A stretch of DNA of 64,000 bases, taken from assembly GCA_963969495.1 (NCBI GenBank), contig OZ018330.1, positions 64,315,013 through 64,379,012 of the forward strand. The letters are read 5' to 3'. Numbering within the stretch: the stretch's first letter is position 1; every line of letters starts with the position of its first letter. Below, one piece after another: positions 22,127-34,142 of this stretch. Under the pieces are notes generated by a model. It searched no databases. It had not been told where the DNA came from and was given only the letters and a program-made list of their open reading frames with translations. This DNA comes from Ceratothoa steindachneri (taxonomy: Eukaryota; Arthropoda; Malacostraca; Isopoda; Cymothoidae). A program made the position numbers and the translations under genes.

Positions 22127-22543
22127 TTGTATTCGTAGGATTAGGATCTCCATGTATGTATAGACCGTCTTGTACGACTTAAATTAGATTCTCATGTAAT
22201 AGAACTAGTTAATGTATATGTCTGAATTTTGTAACGCTCAATGTCTATTTTTTTTCTATGTATATATATTTGTACCCATTAAATTACGTATAAATTATTT
22301 TGTCCTATATGTACCAATTTTATATCATTTCATTGCTCCATGACCCTTTTATTGATTAAGTTTGTATTAAGGTTAGTTTCCCCTAAAATCAAAAGATCAA
22401 AATAATCATATGTATTGAGGTAATACTGGTTAGGTGCATGAAGGTACGGTCAGGACAAAAAAACAAGTTCCCCACAACGGAGCTCTATCGTTGTCCCTTC
22501 TCTCTTTTTTTTCGAAGTGACAACTTCCCCCGGAATGGAGGAC
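22127..22543 (+). other. 3' untranslated part of the Gmr1-like element
   Basis: AT-rich and non-coding. The purine-rich CGGAATGGAGGAC just before 22544 is a candidate polypurine tract for plus-strand priming. Confidence 0.55.
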
Positions 22544-22962
22544 TGTGATAGAACGGTTTGAGGCCGCTTAATTTCAACCGTTATCACATGTTGTTTTAGA
22601 AACACGATGCTACCCACGTGCATCTTCGCCTTGAAGCCGGGCGCGATTATCGCGCCACCTGAGTCAATATTTAACAAAGGAGGTTTATTCCTCCCCCGTT
22701 CGCCCCATGCGCCGATCACGCCAGATTGAGTTAGGCTTATGGGCAATATTTTCCTTTGTGTGTGTTGTTGATAGTTTTTATTAATAAAACTATTTAATTA
22801 ATGATAGCCCTATTATTATCCTTGAGCTCAGTTCCACTTCTTAAGCATATTGAAGATAAATAATATCAGTCAACCCAGACACCACGCACTCTAAATATAA
22901 ATGAATAATTCCCTCAACGAATAGTCATATATGGTATATCGTCGAGAGTCCATTCTACGACA
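22544..22962 (+). repeat. 3' LTR of the Gmr1-like element (internally deleted)
   Basis: 419 bp, matching the two ends of the 1236-bp 5' LTR but missing its hairpin-rich middle. It is followed by ATCAT (22963-22967) and, 13 bp later, by the splice donor of exon 3 on the other strand. Confidence 0.88.
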
Positions 22963-22981
22963 ATCATCATTAAGGTCTTAC

Positions 22982-23147
22982 CTTCGTACTTAGCCAGAGT
23001 AGCTTTTAACTCCTGATCGGGTGGAAACATGGAATTAACCTCGATCCGTTGAATCTCAACGTGGACTTTTGAGGATTCATCAGATAAAGTGACAAGGGAG
23101 AATTCTCTAAAATCTGTTCCACTCTTCAAAATGTGTGTGTTGCGGAC
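22982..23147 (-). CDS. 5'-nucleotidase-like gene, visible exon 3 (end of phosphoesterase domain)
   Basis: A 166-bp exon with acceptor TTTCTTGTCAG before GTCCGC and donor GAAG/GTAAGA at 22981-22976. It encodes VRNTHILKSGTDFREFSLV, then TLSDESSKVHVEIQRIEV, then FPPDQELKATLAKYE. In the 5'-nucleotidase family the KSGTDF segment supplies the last strand of the metallophosphatase domain, and the stretch after it links to the C-terminal domain. It starts in phase 0 (after exon 2) and ends in phase 1 (before exon 4). The Gmr1-like element begins 19 bp into the downstream intron without touching the donor. Confidence 0.92.
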
Positions 23148-24418
23148 CTGACAAGAAAGAATATAAATGTTAGAATGAATTATCATTTTTGTCCTATTAC
23201 AAAGACTGGTCTTATCAAGATATGGCCTTTCAATTTTGATAGAACCCCATTATGCGTTAGTTTCATTTATCGACGTTATTTCCAGATTTGTAAATTTTCA
23301 AGGAAATTAAAAACTTAAATTTGCGTTTATTCGTTTTATATATGAATAATGTGGACAATTAAACCATTTTATAAATTTTAATGCCTGTATGCGAGGTTAG
23401 GAAGAATACCCATACTGTCTTTCGGAGCGTGATGTAAGAGGCGACTAAACCTGCATATGGGCTGCGTCCTGGGAAACTGCGCACTCGAAAGTTTTGTTTC
23501 TGTGAGCAAGATAGGCAATGAGTGGCGTTGGCGTGCGTCACCCTCACTTTGTAGGAAACACTTGAGAGGAATATAACCAGCGTATAGATAGGCGAGAAAG
23601 TCAGATATTGTACCTAATCTCCAATCCAGTTCCTTCACACTTCGAGAATACAAGAAATAACGCCTGCTTTATGAGTCGCCGCTCGTCCCAGTGAATTCCA
23701 AGATCGAAGGTTGTCATTCTTCCCTAAACGACAACTGACACTACTCGAAACCTACTTGTCCATTGATCGGCAAGGTTCAACTCAAAGAACATTTAATTCA
23801 CGCCGCGCGGCATCACTAAGTTTAACATTCAGGGAAAAGCATAGTTATCGATTCCTTTAATTACAGTGTTTTCACAGTGCCTATAGTGAATCTTATTAGT
23901 AATTTCCCTTGAAGTGAATAATTATATTTATATGCGTTACTATTTTGTTCCGTTATTCAGCAGAGGTCGGCAAATAGAGGTAAATTACCTCCGCCGGGGT
24001 AAAATGGCAATTTTGGGGGGTAATGGAGGAATTCGGAATTGATCAAGAAGAATACCTAATTTCCGTACGAAATATTTTTGTTAATAACAACTTATGTAAT
24101 TTTACATTGTAACAAAAAAAAAGAATCATCTGGCAATCCTGTACATTAAAGTCCTGTAATAGTTCTACGTAGCCTTGTCACTATTCATGTTTTACCACCA
24201 TATTTTGGTGTTTTTAATTATGGAAAATTTTGTGATGACGCGGTTTCGATAAAAAGCTCGTCATTTTAATTCAAAATTCAATATTCGGTTTTGTGATTTT
24301 TGTTAACAAACTTGTGGCTTCAATTAGCGAAAAGATGTAGTCAGATTATCTCGAAAATAGGCCTATTTTAAAGTTTCATTGCATGGAGAGATTAAATCTT
24401 ACTTACTACCCTTTGCAA
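23148..24418. other. AT-rich intron sequence
   Basis: No exon. A frame at 23378-23653 (minus, 91 codons) resembles nothing known. Near 23963 CAGAGGTCGGCAAATAG looks like one end of a hAT-type MITE, but the other end was not found. Confidence 0.45.
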
Positions 24419-27400
24419 GTGCTCCATCAAATGGCGGTACGTCCAATTCGGAGATGAGAGAAAGCAACCTGAACCCGTCGCGGCATTGGGGGCTAAGTCA
24501 ATGAGAACAGGCACGGCGCAATGGCGCGCAACTTAAAGTTCCCCTCGACCGTTTTCCCATCTTCTTTGCCAAACAGCCCGGAGAGCCGCCTATATTCCTG
24601 TGTGAGGAACCCTGGTTTGGTTGCCCAGTCCTCAGGGACTCTTTGGCACCCTCATTCCCCGCAATGCCTATATGTCCAGGAACCCAGCAGAAGATAATCG
24701 CGACATCCTCTGGGCTCGCCAAAACCGTCGCTTCACGGATATCGCGAACCAAGGGATGCGGGGATTTTAAATCCCCGAGACTACTCAGGGCGCTTTGTGA
24801 GTCGCTATAAATCACAATCCGGTCTCCGAACCAGGTACCCCGCGTCATCTCTGGTACCCCGGGCGGTTTATTATAATCAGTTCGTCCGTGAATACAGACG
24901 CAGAGCATGGCCAAGCCCCGCAGACTTCAAACAGAAGGGATACGGCTTGGAAACCAAGCCCCTCTTGGGACTTGAAGCCATCCGTATACACTGGCACGGT
25001 TCCATCGTGACACTGAGTGTGCTCCAAAAAAGCCGAACGCAATACTCCCGGCGCTATAGAGGCTTTGGGAGCAAAGGTGTGACGAAAAATAGGCAAAGGT
25101 GGTAACTTCCAGGGTGGCGTCCTGGGAAGAACTAGAGGCACCCCAGGACCGAGAGCTATACTTAGCTCTCGAAGGAGTTTTATAGCCCTAAACCCAAAGG
25201 GCTTAAGAGTATAAATGGCGTCTTTCGGTGGCATAGGTACCGTTAAGATCAGATGCAGAGCTATTGGCAACTGAGGGAGGCGCCCGGCTAGAGCGTAGAG
25301 GCACTGCGCACGGCGCAGAGCGAGTGACAGCTCCCCAGCATCGATAAGTAGGCTCTCAATGGGGGAAGTTTGGAAGGCACCGGTCGCCAGCCGAAAGTCG
25401 GGGTGGTGGATCGAGTCCCCTTTCGGCAATACACGCTTGGCTGTGGATGCATAAAACCTGCATGCGTAGTTGAACTTCAAACGAACAAAGGATTGATAAA
25501 AAAGTAAAGGCAGTTGCCCTATCAGTGCCCCAGGCGCTGAACGTCACGGAGCGAAAAATATCTATGGCGCATGTACAAGAGCCCCTAAGGCTACGAATAT
25601 GAGCCTCCCAGGTGATTCGTCGGTCAAATACAAGAGCAAGGAAACGGTACAAGTACAAGACATCATCTGGACCAGAGGCGATGTCCGCGCACGAAGTGAG
25701 AGTGAAACGCAACTCACTCAAAATAAACCTATCGTAGAAGAGTTCTCCGCCTCTAAAGGAAAAGTCCAGTCGGCAGCCTTCCGCGACATCACGACGCGAA
25801 TTGAATGCTGGCGGAAGAGCATCACGGCTAGAGAATGCGGTCACGGAGGATTCTGCCACGGACTCGGGGTCCGAGAGTGCGGTCCCATTCTCCTGGAGAA
25901 CGGGAGGGGGGTCCTGCGAGAACTTGCCCCGAATCCTTTTGACTCGCTTCACACCTCAGCTAAAGGGGTCTTCCCGTTAAGTGAAGACATGTATGACCGC
26001 CAAGAAGAGCGGCGGGCGTGCTTCGAAATATATCAGAGCCTAGCCCTAGCTCGACGAAATTTACCGTCAGTGAAGTCGTTCGGGTGGCGCTTATAGCGCA
26101 TGTAGGCATAACGCTTCTGTTTGAGGGCAGTCTCACTACCACAGGAGCGGTCGGCGTGAAAAATGGCCAGACCTTCTAGAAAAAGTAGTTAGGCCCACGG
26201 CGATGAGGTTGCCGGAGAAAAATTCAACGGCCTCATCTACGGAACTAAACTCCTCGACAGAAACAGAGAAATCCGTCATTTACTGAAATGCGAACAATCG
26301 CACTCGCACCAAGCTCCACCGGGGGCGGGGTCTAGGGGCTGCAGCGGCCGAGAAAATTATATTTGAATGTGAAAGTAATCACTAACATGGAACTCATCAA
26401 CTACCCCATAACCTAAATCAGGCTGTGCATCCGGAGAGCACAAAAATAGCTAGATGCAGGAAAATAAAGCGGTTCTCGGCAAGTGATGCGTAAATTCATC
26501 CACATTTCGGGCACCCATCTCCAGCTCGTCGATCAGGTTAGCAAGGACTTGACCGCTGGGATTAATCGAGTAGTCATCCCAGACGCGGCGGCGGAAGTCC
26601 CCCGCGGTCGAAGTCGGCTGACGGTGGAATGTAGTGCGGAAGTGACAGTATACATCTATCCATGTGCAGCTGCACAGCTACTGCCTGAAAGGAGGTATCT
26701 AATGAAGAGAAGAACGGAGACATCATGCTGGGTGTAAATCGCGCATCCCAGCTCGTAGTGGTGGGGTCGCAAAATCCTTATACCCAGGGAGGGTAGGCAG
26801 TGGGCACGCGCCCAGCATGGTCTCCTGCAAAAAAATAGCTAACGGAGAATGGGAGGAGACGAGCCTCCGCAGCTCTTCCAAGTTGGCCCGGAGTCCGCGG
26901 CAATTCCCTTGAAGAAATATGACCTCCAGGCTTAGCTCGGATGAGATGCAGGACCCCTCTTCGAAGAGAAGATCCTCACGGTATTAGCCGTATGCTTACC
27001 AGAGGCAGACCTCCGGGCGCTGTTGCCTTGGAGGAGTTATCCGGTGTGGTTGGGCTCGCCATGCGATTCTTTTCCTCCCTCTGCCTCGAACCCTTAGGCA
27101 GGCGGGGCGGCTTCGGAGGTAGGGTCCGTCTTTTGGAAGATCTACCGTCTCTGAGCCACCCAGCCTACCAATGGGTGTGGGCGAAGGAGACGAAGCTCCT
27201 TTAGTGCTGTCATTCTTTCGGGGTGCAGCTTTAGAAACCCCAGAAGAGTGCCTCACGACCAACTTCAAGGGTGTTGCCTCGTGTAAATCTAACGACTCAG
27301 TGGAGGCGCGAGGCCGTTTCGCCTTACGGGAAACGGTCACGCTGGTGGAAGGAGGGGGAACCCTGGTTTTAACCGGGAGAGTGTGTGAATAGTTTATGCC

Positions 27401-27900
27401 GCCGGCTCGAACAGGGGAACGCCCACGGTGCGTAGCGTCAGCAGAAGGGTTCCGAATGGACGCAGAAACGACCGTGTTCGTAGGCCTGGAGGGGAGAGGA
27501 GCAGAGGGTGTCTTTCTCAACACTGAGGCATAAGACGTCCCAGTCTTTAGCCTCCCAAAATGAGAGACGACCCTGAGCACGCTTGGCCACACATGATTTT
27601 GACTTATCGTATGCAGCCTTGGAGCAACTTACACAGACTTTGGGTACTCTGACTTTGTATGTGAACAGGACTGATTAGTATGGCCGAAACGGTGGCAGTA
27701 GTAGCACTTCCGCGGCAGTAATACGGAGGCCTGATCCTTCTAGGGAAATGGAGAAGTCCTGACTGTCACAGGAGTACCAGTCGTGCGGTGATCCCTCCTC
27801 TCTCTGTGGGGCCTCGGGAACCTGAGCCATCTGAGGAGCTTGCATAGGGGCGGATACGGGTTCGGTGCTTGGGACCGAGCCCGGGTTAAACCTCATGGAT
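24419..27900 (-). pseudogene. LINE copy A: I-group LINE with RT core deleted
   Basis: Decayed minus-strand copy. ORF1 remnants: N-terminal part at 27675-27896, knuckle region at about 27550-27700, Pro/Ser-rich C-terminal part at 26996-27540. Endonuclease remnants at about 26300-26960. The RT is represented only by its N-terminal linker (25690-26300) and its last part (25560-25655); about 0.85 kb containing the catalytic motifs is lost between them. The RNase H/linker part (24498-25480) keeps VPVYTDGFKSQEG, VIYSDSQSALSSLG and IIFCWVPGHIGIAGNE. At the low end similarity stops abruptly near 24419, before the zinc segment and 3' UTR, which is unusual for a LINE and suggests a later deletion. Confidence 0.8.
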
Positions 27901-28075
27901 TTAAAAAAAAAATTTTAAGGGGCTATCTGGCGACTGCCAACTTAGGCATAAGTCGCCGTAAACAAAAAGCCTAGTTCTAGGCTACTTTAAAAAATTTGAA
28001 AAGAAAACAACAATAAAAAGAAATAACAATTAAGGAATAAAAATAACAAAACAATAACAAAAACAACAACTAAAC

Positions 28076-31000
28076 CTAGTTAAATGAAAGAGAGAAGGCC
28101 CCGAATACAAAGGACAGGCGGTAGCGACTCAACCCATCCCGGTACCCGGAAAGGTAACGTGCGCGAAGATCACCCAGACTGGGACATTCGACAAGAATGT
28201 GCCGAACAGTCTGGGGGACGACGCAGTCGTCGCAATAGGGCGTAGGCGAGTGCTCCATCAAATAGCGATGCGTCATACGAGTGTGTCCGATTCGGAGACG
28301 ACAGAAAGCGACTAGAAGCCGTCGCGGCATTAACGAATAGGTCGAGGGGAAAAGTCGCAACGCAATAGCACGCAACTTTAAGTTCCCTTCGACCGTCTCC
28401 CATCTTCTTTGCCAAGCGGTCCGAAGAGCTGCCCGTATTCCTGCCATGTAGTCGGTGTGAGGAAGAGCGAAACGCTGGTCCGGTCGAAGAGTCCTCGCGG
28501 ACTCTTTGGCGCCCTCATCGGCACTCTCATTCCCCGCAATTCCTACATGTCCAGGAACCCAGCAGAAGATAATCTCAACTTCGGCCTGGCTCGCCAAAAC
28601 CGTGGCGTCACGGATATCGCGAACCAGGGGATGCGGAAATTCTAATCCCCCGAGAGCACCCATGGCGCTTTGTGAGTCGCTATAGATCACAATCTGGTCT
28701 CCGAACCGGGCACGTCGCGTAATCTTCCGTACCGAGTGGTTTATTGCCACCAGTTCAGCCGTGAAGACAGACGCAGCGCCTGGCAGAGCCCCGCTGACTT
28801 CGAACAGAATGAATACGGCGTGGAAGCTGACCCCCTCTTGGGACTTGGAGTCATCCGTATACACTGGCACGGTTCCAGCGTGACACGAGGTGTGCTCCAA
28901 AAAGGTCGAACGCAATACTCCCGGCGCCATACAAGCTTTGGAAGCAGAGGCGTGGCGACAAATAGCCAAATGTGGTACCCTCCAGGGTGGCGTCCTAGGC
29001 AGAACCAGGGGCGCCAACGGCCCAAGAGCTATATATAGCTCTCGAAAGAGTTTCCTGGCCCTAAACTCAAAGAACTTAGGGTATGACTGGCGTCTCTCAG
29101 AGGCATAGGCACCATCGAGATCAGCTGCGGATGCAGTGAGAGCTGTTGGCGACTGAGGGAGGCGCCGGGCTCTCGAGTACAGGCGAGTGATGCACTGCGC
29201 GCGGCGCAGAGCGAGTGGCATCTCCCAAGCATCGACTAGCAGGCTCTCAATGGGGGTAGTGAGTAAGGCACCGGTGAGTAACGCTCAGCTGCGGATTCAT
29301 AAAACTCATCGATAAAATAGTAGGGCAGTAGCTCTATCAGCGCCCAAAGCGCTGAACGTCACGGAACGGAGAATGCCCATGGCACGGGTACAAGAGACCC
29401 TAAGACTGCGAATATGAGCCTCCCAGGTGAGGCGTCGGTCGAATACAATACCAAGGAAACGGTGCGATTCCACCACATCCAGGCGCACCCAATTAAGAAA
29501 CAAATCTGGGTCGGGGTGAAGCCGTGGATGGCGGCAGAAGTGTGCCACCTTAGTCTTGGCCAAAGAAAACCGAAACCTGTGCGCTTCGGCATAGCGAGAG
29601 ACGCGGTTCAATGCCTGTTGGAGTCGACGCTTTAGAGTTGGCATCTGGACCGCGCCAAAAGAGATTGAAAGCTCGTCCACGTTGAGCGTAGCGAGAAAAT
29701 CTTCCGGCAGCACCGAGGTGATGCCGTTGATGCTCAGGGCAAAGAGTGTGACACTGAGGATACTTCCCTGAGGGACACCCTCTTCCTTCTCCTTTGGGCC
29801 GGAGAGAGCTCCAGCCACCCGTCCGCGGAATCGATGATCTCGCAAAAATTCAGATATAAACATTGGGAGGCGTCCCCTTGCCACCATCATGTGGAGATTC
29901 TCCATGATAACGTATCGCCATGCGTTATCATAGGCCTTCTCCAGATCAAAAAACACCGTGGCGTAGTGCTGTCTACGAAGGAAAGCCTCGCAAAAGGCAT
30001 TTTCCAGTCGGAGCAGAGCATCAAACGTTGAGTGGAACTTGCGCAAGCCGCCTTGTGCAGAAGACAGATGGCCTCCGCTGTCCAGGAAAAAGGCTAATCT
30101 AACATTTTCCAATTTCTCCATCAACTTGCACACGCAAGAGGTTGGAGAGATTGGGCGGAAACTAGTCGGAGTAGAGTGATCTCTCCCCGGTTTGCGAAAG
30201 GCGAGCACAGTAGCGATTCGCCAGGAGTCTGAGAGAAGACCCTTCACCCAGATCCTGTTGAACAAATCTAACAGAAAGGCCATGCCTCGCTCACCCAGGT
30301 GTAGAAGCATGGCGTACGGGACATCTACCGTACCATGGGCGGTGTCCACGCACGAAGCGAGAGCGGAGCGCAACTCACTTACAGTAAACTTGTCATTGAA
30401 GGGTTCTCCGCCTTTGGAGGTAAAGTCCAGCCAGCGGCCTTTCGCGACATGATGACGTGCATTGAATCCTGGCGAAGCAGCATCCCGGCTAGAAAATGCG
30501 GAAAAAGCGGTCGCTAAGGATTCTGCCACGGAAACGGGGTCCGAGATTGCGGTTCCATTCTCCTGGAGAACGGGAGGGGGGTCCTGCGAGAACTTGCCCC
30601 GAATCCTTTTGACTCGCTTCCACACCTCAGCTAAAGGGGTCTTCCCGTTAAGTGAAGACATGTATGCCCACCAAGAAGAGCGGCAGACGTGCTTCCAAAT
30701 ATACCGGAACCTAGCCCTAGCCCGACGAAATTCAGCAAAAGTGAAATCGTTCGGGCTGCGCATATAGCGCATGTAGGCATAACGCTTCTGTTTGAGGGCC
30801 GTCTCACACTCGGCCGACCCCCATGGGAGTGGTCGGCGTGCAAAACGGCCAGACGTCCTAGGAATAGTAGTCAGGCCCGCGGCGATGAGGTTGCCGGAGA
30901 AGAACTTAACAGCCTCATCTACCGACCTAAACTCCTCGACTGAGATAGAGAATTCAGTCATTTCCTGAAATGCAGGCCACCGCACCCGCGCCAGGCACCA

Positions 31001-31411
31001 CCGAGGTGGGCTCTCAGGTGGCAATTGCCCTGAAAATAATATTTGAATGGGAAAGTGATCACTACCATGGAGGTCATCGACCACCCCCCAATCAAAATCA
31101 GGTTGTGCATCCGAATAGCACAAAGATAGATCAAGGCAAGAAAATGAAGCGGTTCTCGGACAGTGATGCGTAAAATCATCCACGTTTAGGACACCCATCT
31201 CAAGCTCTTCGATCAGATCGGCAAGGACTTGTCCCCTTGGATTTATAGGGTAATCTCCCAAGAGAGAATGCCTGCCGTTCAGATCTCCAAGCAAGAGATA
31301 GGGCCTCGGCAACCGTGCCACGACGCGGCGGAAGTCCCCCGCGTCGAAGTCAGCTGACGGTGGAATGTACGCAGAAATGATAGTATACCTCCTATCCAGG
31401 TGCAGCTGCAC
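28076..31411 (-). pseudogene. ORF2 of LINE B (endonuclease-RT-RNase H)
   Basis: Two minus frames in register: 31411-29306 (701 codons) and 29221-28076 (381 codons). The first lacks about 70 N-terminal endonuclease residues, including the first catalytic Asn/Glu motifs, but keeps ISAYIPPSA, LLGDLNGRH and GSDHFP. The RT has FFDLEKAYDNAW (motif A), VPQGSILSVTLFAL (motif B) and LNVDELSISF where copies C and D have LYVDDLSISF, so the catalytic pair is altered. The second frame holds RNase H: VPVYTDDSK, FTAELVAINHS, IVIYSDSQSAM, then the terminal YCDDC-RHILVEC zinc segment. A short lesion at 29222-29305 separates them. Inactive. Confidence 0.85.
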
Positions 31412-31417
31412 AGCTAC

Positions 31418-33530
31418 TCTTTTCGAGGAACCACCGTCTCCGAGCCACTCGCTCCACCTCGAAGCGCGAGCGAAGGAGCCGAAGCTCCTTTGTTGCTGTG
31501 CTCCTTTCGGGGGACAGCTTTAGGAACCCCGGAAGATGGCCTAGCGACCATCTTGAAGGGTGTTCCCTCCTGTGAGTCTAACGACTCTGTGGAGGCGCGT
31601 GGCCGTTTCGCCTTACGGGAAACGGTCACGCTGGGGGAAGAGGGGGGAGCCCTGGTTTTAGCCGGTGCTTGGTGTGAACCCTTTTTGCCGCCAGCTTTAC
31701 CAGGGCAGCGCCCGGGTTGAGTAGAGCCAGCAGAAGGGCTCCGAATGGGCGCGGAAACAACCGTGCTCGTTGGCCTGGATGGGCCAGGAGCGGAGGGTGC
31801 CTTTCTAACTATTGAGCATATGACGTCCCAGGCAGAGCCGGGCGCCCTAGGACCAAGTCCTTAGCCTCGCGAGATGAGAGTCGATCCTGGGCCTGAACGG
31901 CCAGGATTTCTTTATCAAGGAGATATGCAACACATTGCTTCGAAGAAGCGGGGTGCGGCTCTCCGAAATTGACACACTTGGCCACACACGATTTGGACTT
32001 ATTGTGTGCATCCTTGGAGAAATTTAAACAAACTTCGGGTGACCCCGACTTTGCACGTCTACAAGAACGATTCGTATGGCCGAAGCGGTGACAGTAATAG
32101 CACCGTCGCGGCAGTGGCATGAATGCCTTCACGCGGGAGCGGTACCAACCGGCTCGCACCGACTCAGGGAGCTTGTCACAGTCGAACGTGACGAAGAGTG
32201 TAGGGGTGGGTCTCGAGGCCCCTCCCTGTTTTCTCATCACACGTTCGACCTTGACCGCCCCATGGTCGGCCAGCTATAGGGAGATGTCCACAATGGAGTA
32301 GTCAACGAGATCCCTCGCATAAACTAATCCTTTCACAAAGTTCACGGTAGAGTGCGGCGTCACACTCACCGGGGTGCCATGAAGTGTCCGAAGAGCACTT
32401 ATCTTGGCCGCCTCGGCGGGATTCGCCGCATTCGCCAGAAGGCTGCCGTCCGAGAAACGGGTCACCTTCGGCTTTCTACCAATTGCAATAGCTAATCCTC
32501 TCCTCTGCTGGATCATGTTGCCCTTGGACAACATGGTGCCATCAGTGGAGCGAATAACGAGGAAGCGTTTGAAGCCAGCGGGCTCGAAAACGCCAGGTAA
32601 CCTCTGAATGAGGGGCGGGCCCTGATGTCATCGAGGATTTGCCCTGTGCACTTTTCGTCTTTTTCATAGTCAGGGGCTCCTCACCCGCGGGGGCAGAGGG
32701 GTCGGATGTGCCGATCTTGGCTTGGTCGCTTGCCAAACTGGCAGCAGACCCATCCGTCCCTGTAGCCCGCGCGGATGGAGAGGAGCCCCGAGTCTTTTTC
32801 TTCTTTTTAGGAGAGGAGGGCGGGGAATGAACCCGCTTCTCACCTCCGCCGACAGAAGCCCCTAGGCCAGATGGACCGGCCTCTGCCAGGTCCTTCTCTG
32901 AAATGGAAAAGGTCCTGGTGATCGCAGGGGCACCGGTCAGAGGAGACCCCTCATCTCCTTGTACTGCCTCGGAGGCCCCAGCCGTTTGAGGAGGACCTTG
33001 CATGGGGGCAGATTCGGGTTCTCGCTTAGCGCCAAGCCCGGATTCCCCCCCATGGAAGGCCCTACCGTCTGAGGCTGGGTTTTCTCAAGGACTATGTCTA
33101 TCACAGGAGGGGCCTCCAGTTGGCCATCCCCTCCCAGGACATCGCAGGTCCCCTTGGCAGCTATGCCAGTCTTGTGTAGGGAGGCACAGGCCTTGACCCC
33201 GGCAAGGTTTAAAATTCTTGCCAGCAGGTCTTTTGAGGGAAGGGACCCCAGGGGCCTGGCTTCCCTCTATCCCCTAAGGAGGTTTGCCCTACCGAGCCGC
33301 TTACACGAGGGGCGGTCGGCAATGGGCTGCCTGCTGGCTTTCTTCGCAGTCCCCTTACAAAGAAAAGGAGGGACTGCCGCTGGAAATAGGGAGGTACCCG
33401 AAAGCACCTCCAGAGAAGGGGGTGAGGGGGAGTCCCCTTCACCCGTAGGCGAAGCGTAAGCCTCCTCTCCGGTTAAAGAAATATTGAGGGCCCCCTGCGC
33501 AAGCACAGGGGGAGAGACCTCCATTTTTTC
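31418..33530 (-). pseudogene. ORF1 (gag-like) of LINE B
   Basis: ORF1 in three main frames: 33003-32542 (N-terminal, with PPSSPKKKKKTRGSS, a likely nuclear-localisation patch), 32534-32274 and 32240-31809. The last carries the knuckles CYYCHRFGHTNRSC, CLNFSKDAHNKSKSC (a Cys changed to Phe) and CVNFGEPHPASSKQC (again Cys to Phe). A Pro/Ser/Lys-rich tail runs to the deletion at 31417. In this LINE group ORF1 binds the element RNA. Frameshifts and lost cysteines make it non-functional. Confidence 0.8.
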
Positions 33531-34142
33531 GGTGGAGCTGCACGAGGGCGGCTCCGTCGATGGAACAGGGAAAGTTGAGGGTTGGGGTTTTTTGGTTGTT
33601 CATCTATGGGCATGGTGACCCTATTTGTTTCACGGGATGCAATCGCTCATCACCTCTCGCAGTTGCTTGCACTGCAAGAGGTGCTTACAGGCCTGGCAGA
33701 GCCAGGCGCCGCCATTTGGGACCACCCCTCCCGCCTGGTGGCCTGGCATTCCATCGGCATGGCGGCTCCACCTTAAATGCGACGTAAAAAGATAGATTGT
33801 GAAGAGGAGAGGAAAAGGGATGTGAGGAAGGTATGGGTGGGGATGAAGCAGGTTGTTAAAAAAAAACATCCCGAACAGGAGCTCAGGGGTTAGGGAACGT
33901 TGTCCCCTCCCCCCTCAGCCCCGATCCGGGATGGTTGGCTTGAGAAGAAGTTCAGCATCTACCCTGTGAAATTAGATGCAGACCAGAGAAATTTGTGGGA
34001 GAGGTTGTATGAATAGCGACGAAGTAGGGGAGAAATACAGGTTATCTGAAGGAAGGAAGAGTGGCTAAGCTAGGGCCGGACGGAGCGCTGGATCCCGTCA
34101 GCACGGCGGCCAGGATGGCAAATCGCCGCGCCCCTTACGGGG

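Larger units (their letters stand above)
16149..22962 (+). mobile_element. Gmr1-like Ty3/Gypsy retrotransposon with INT before RT
   Basis: A 6.8-kb element with direct terminal repeats (16149-17384 and 22544-22962), LTR ends TGTGATAGAA and TTCTACGACA, and the 5-bp target duplication ATCAT at 16144-16148 and 22963-22967. Between the LTRs lie, in order, gag (17817-18785), aspartic protease, integrase, then RT and RNase H ending at 22126. Ty3/Gypsy elements normally place integrase last; the order here is that of Ty1/Copia, yet integrase and RT read as Gypsy-type (HHCC, DD35E, GPY/F module; RT of Gypsy form). This matches the Gmr1 group described in deuterostomes. It runs antisense to the host gene. 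At least six in-frame stops, mostly TGA, and one frameshift near 20365 make it inactive, although otherwise well preserved. Confidence 0.9.
27901..34142 (-). mobile_element. LINE copy B: near full-length I-group LINE
   Basis: Minus-strand copy with the same 5' end as C and D (minus strand ACCCCGTAAGGGGCGCGG at about 34142) and the same 3' UTR (27905-28075, with the cagatagcccctt block). It carries ORF1 and ORF2. A deletion of about 0.5 kb at about 31417 joins the middle of the endonuclease to the end of ORF1. No clear target duplication was found. Its 5' region (32722-33284) is the source or sister of a 563-bp piece inside the mariner at 39772-40334. Confidence 0.85.

Noticed and set aside
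27890..27920. Insertion of LINE B into the start of LINE A ORF1
   Set aside because: ORF1 of A stops there, but its missing part does not resume after 34142 and no target duplication was found, so simple nesting cannot be claimed.
31400..34060. Many plus-strand frames of 60-130 codons over LINE B, and likewise over A, C and D
   Set aside because: They mirror ORF1/ORF2 on the minus strand, shift between copies and contain no domain.
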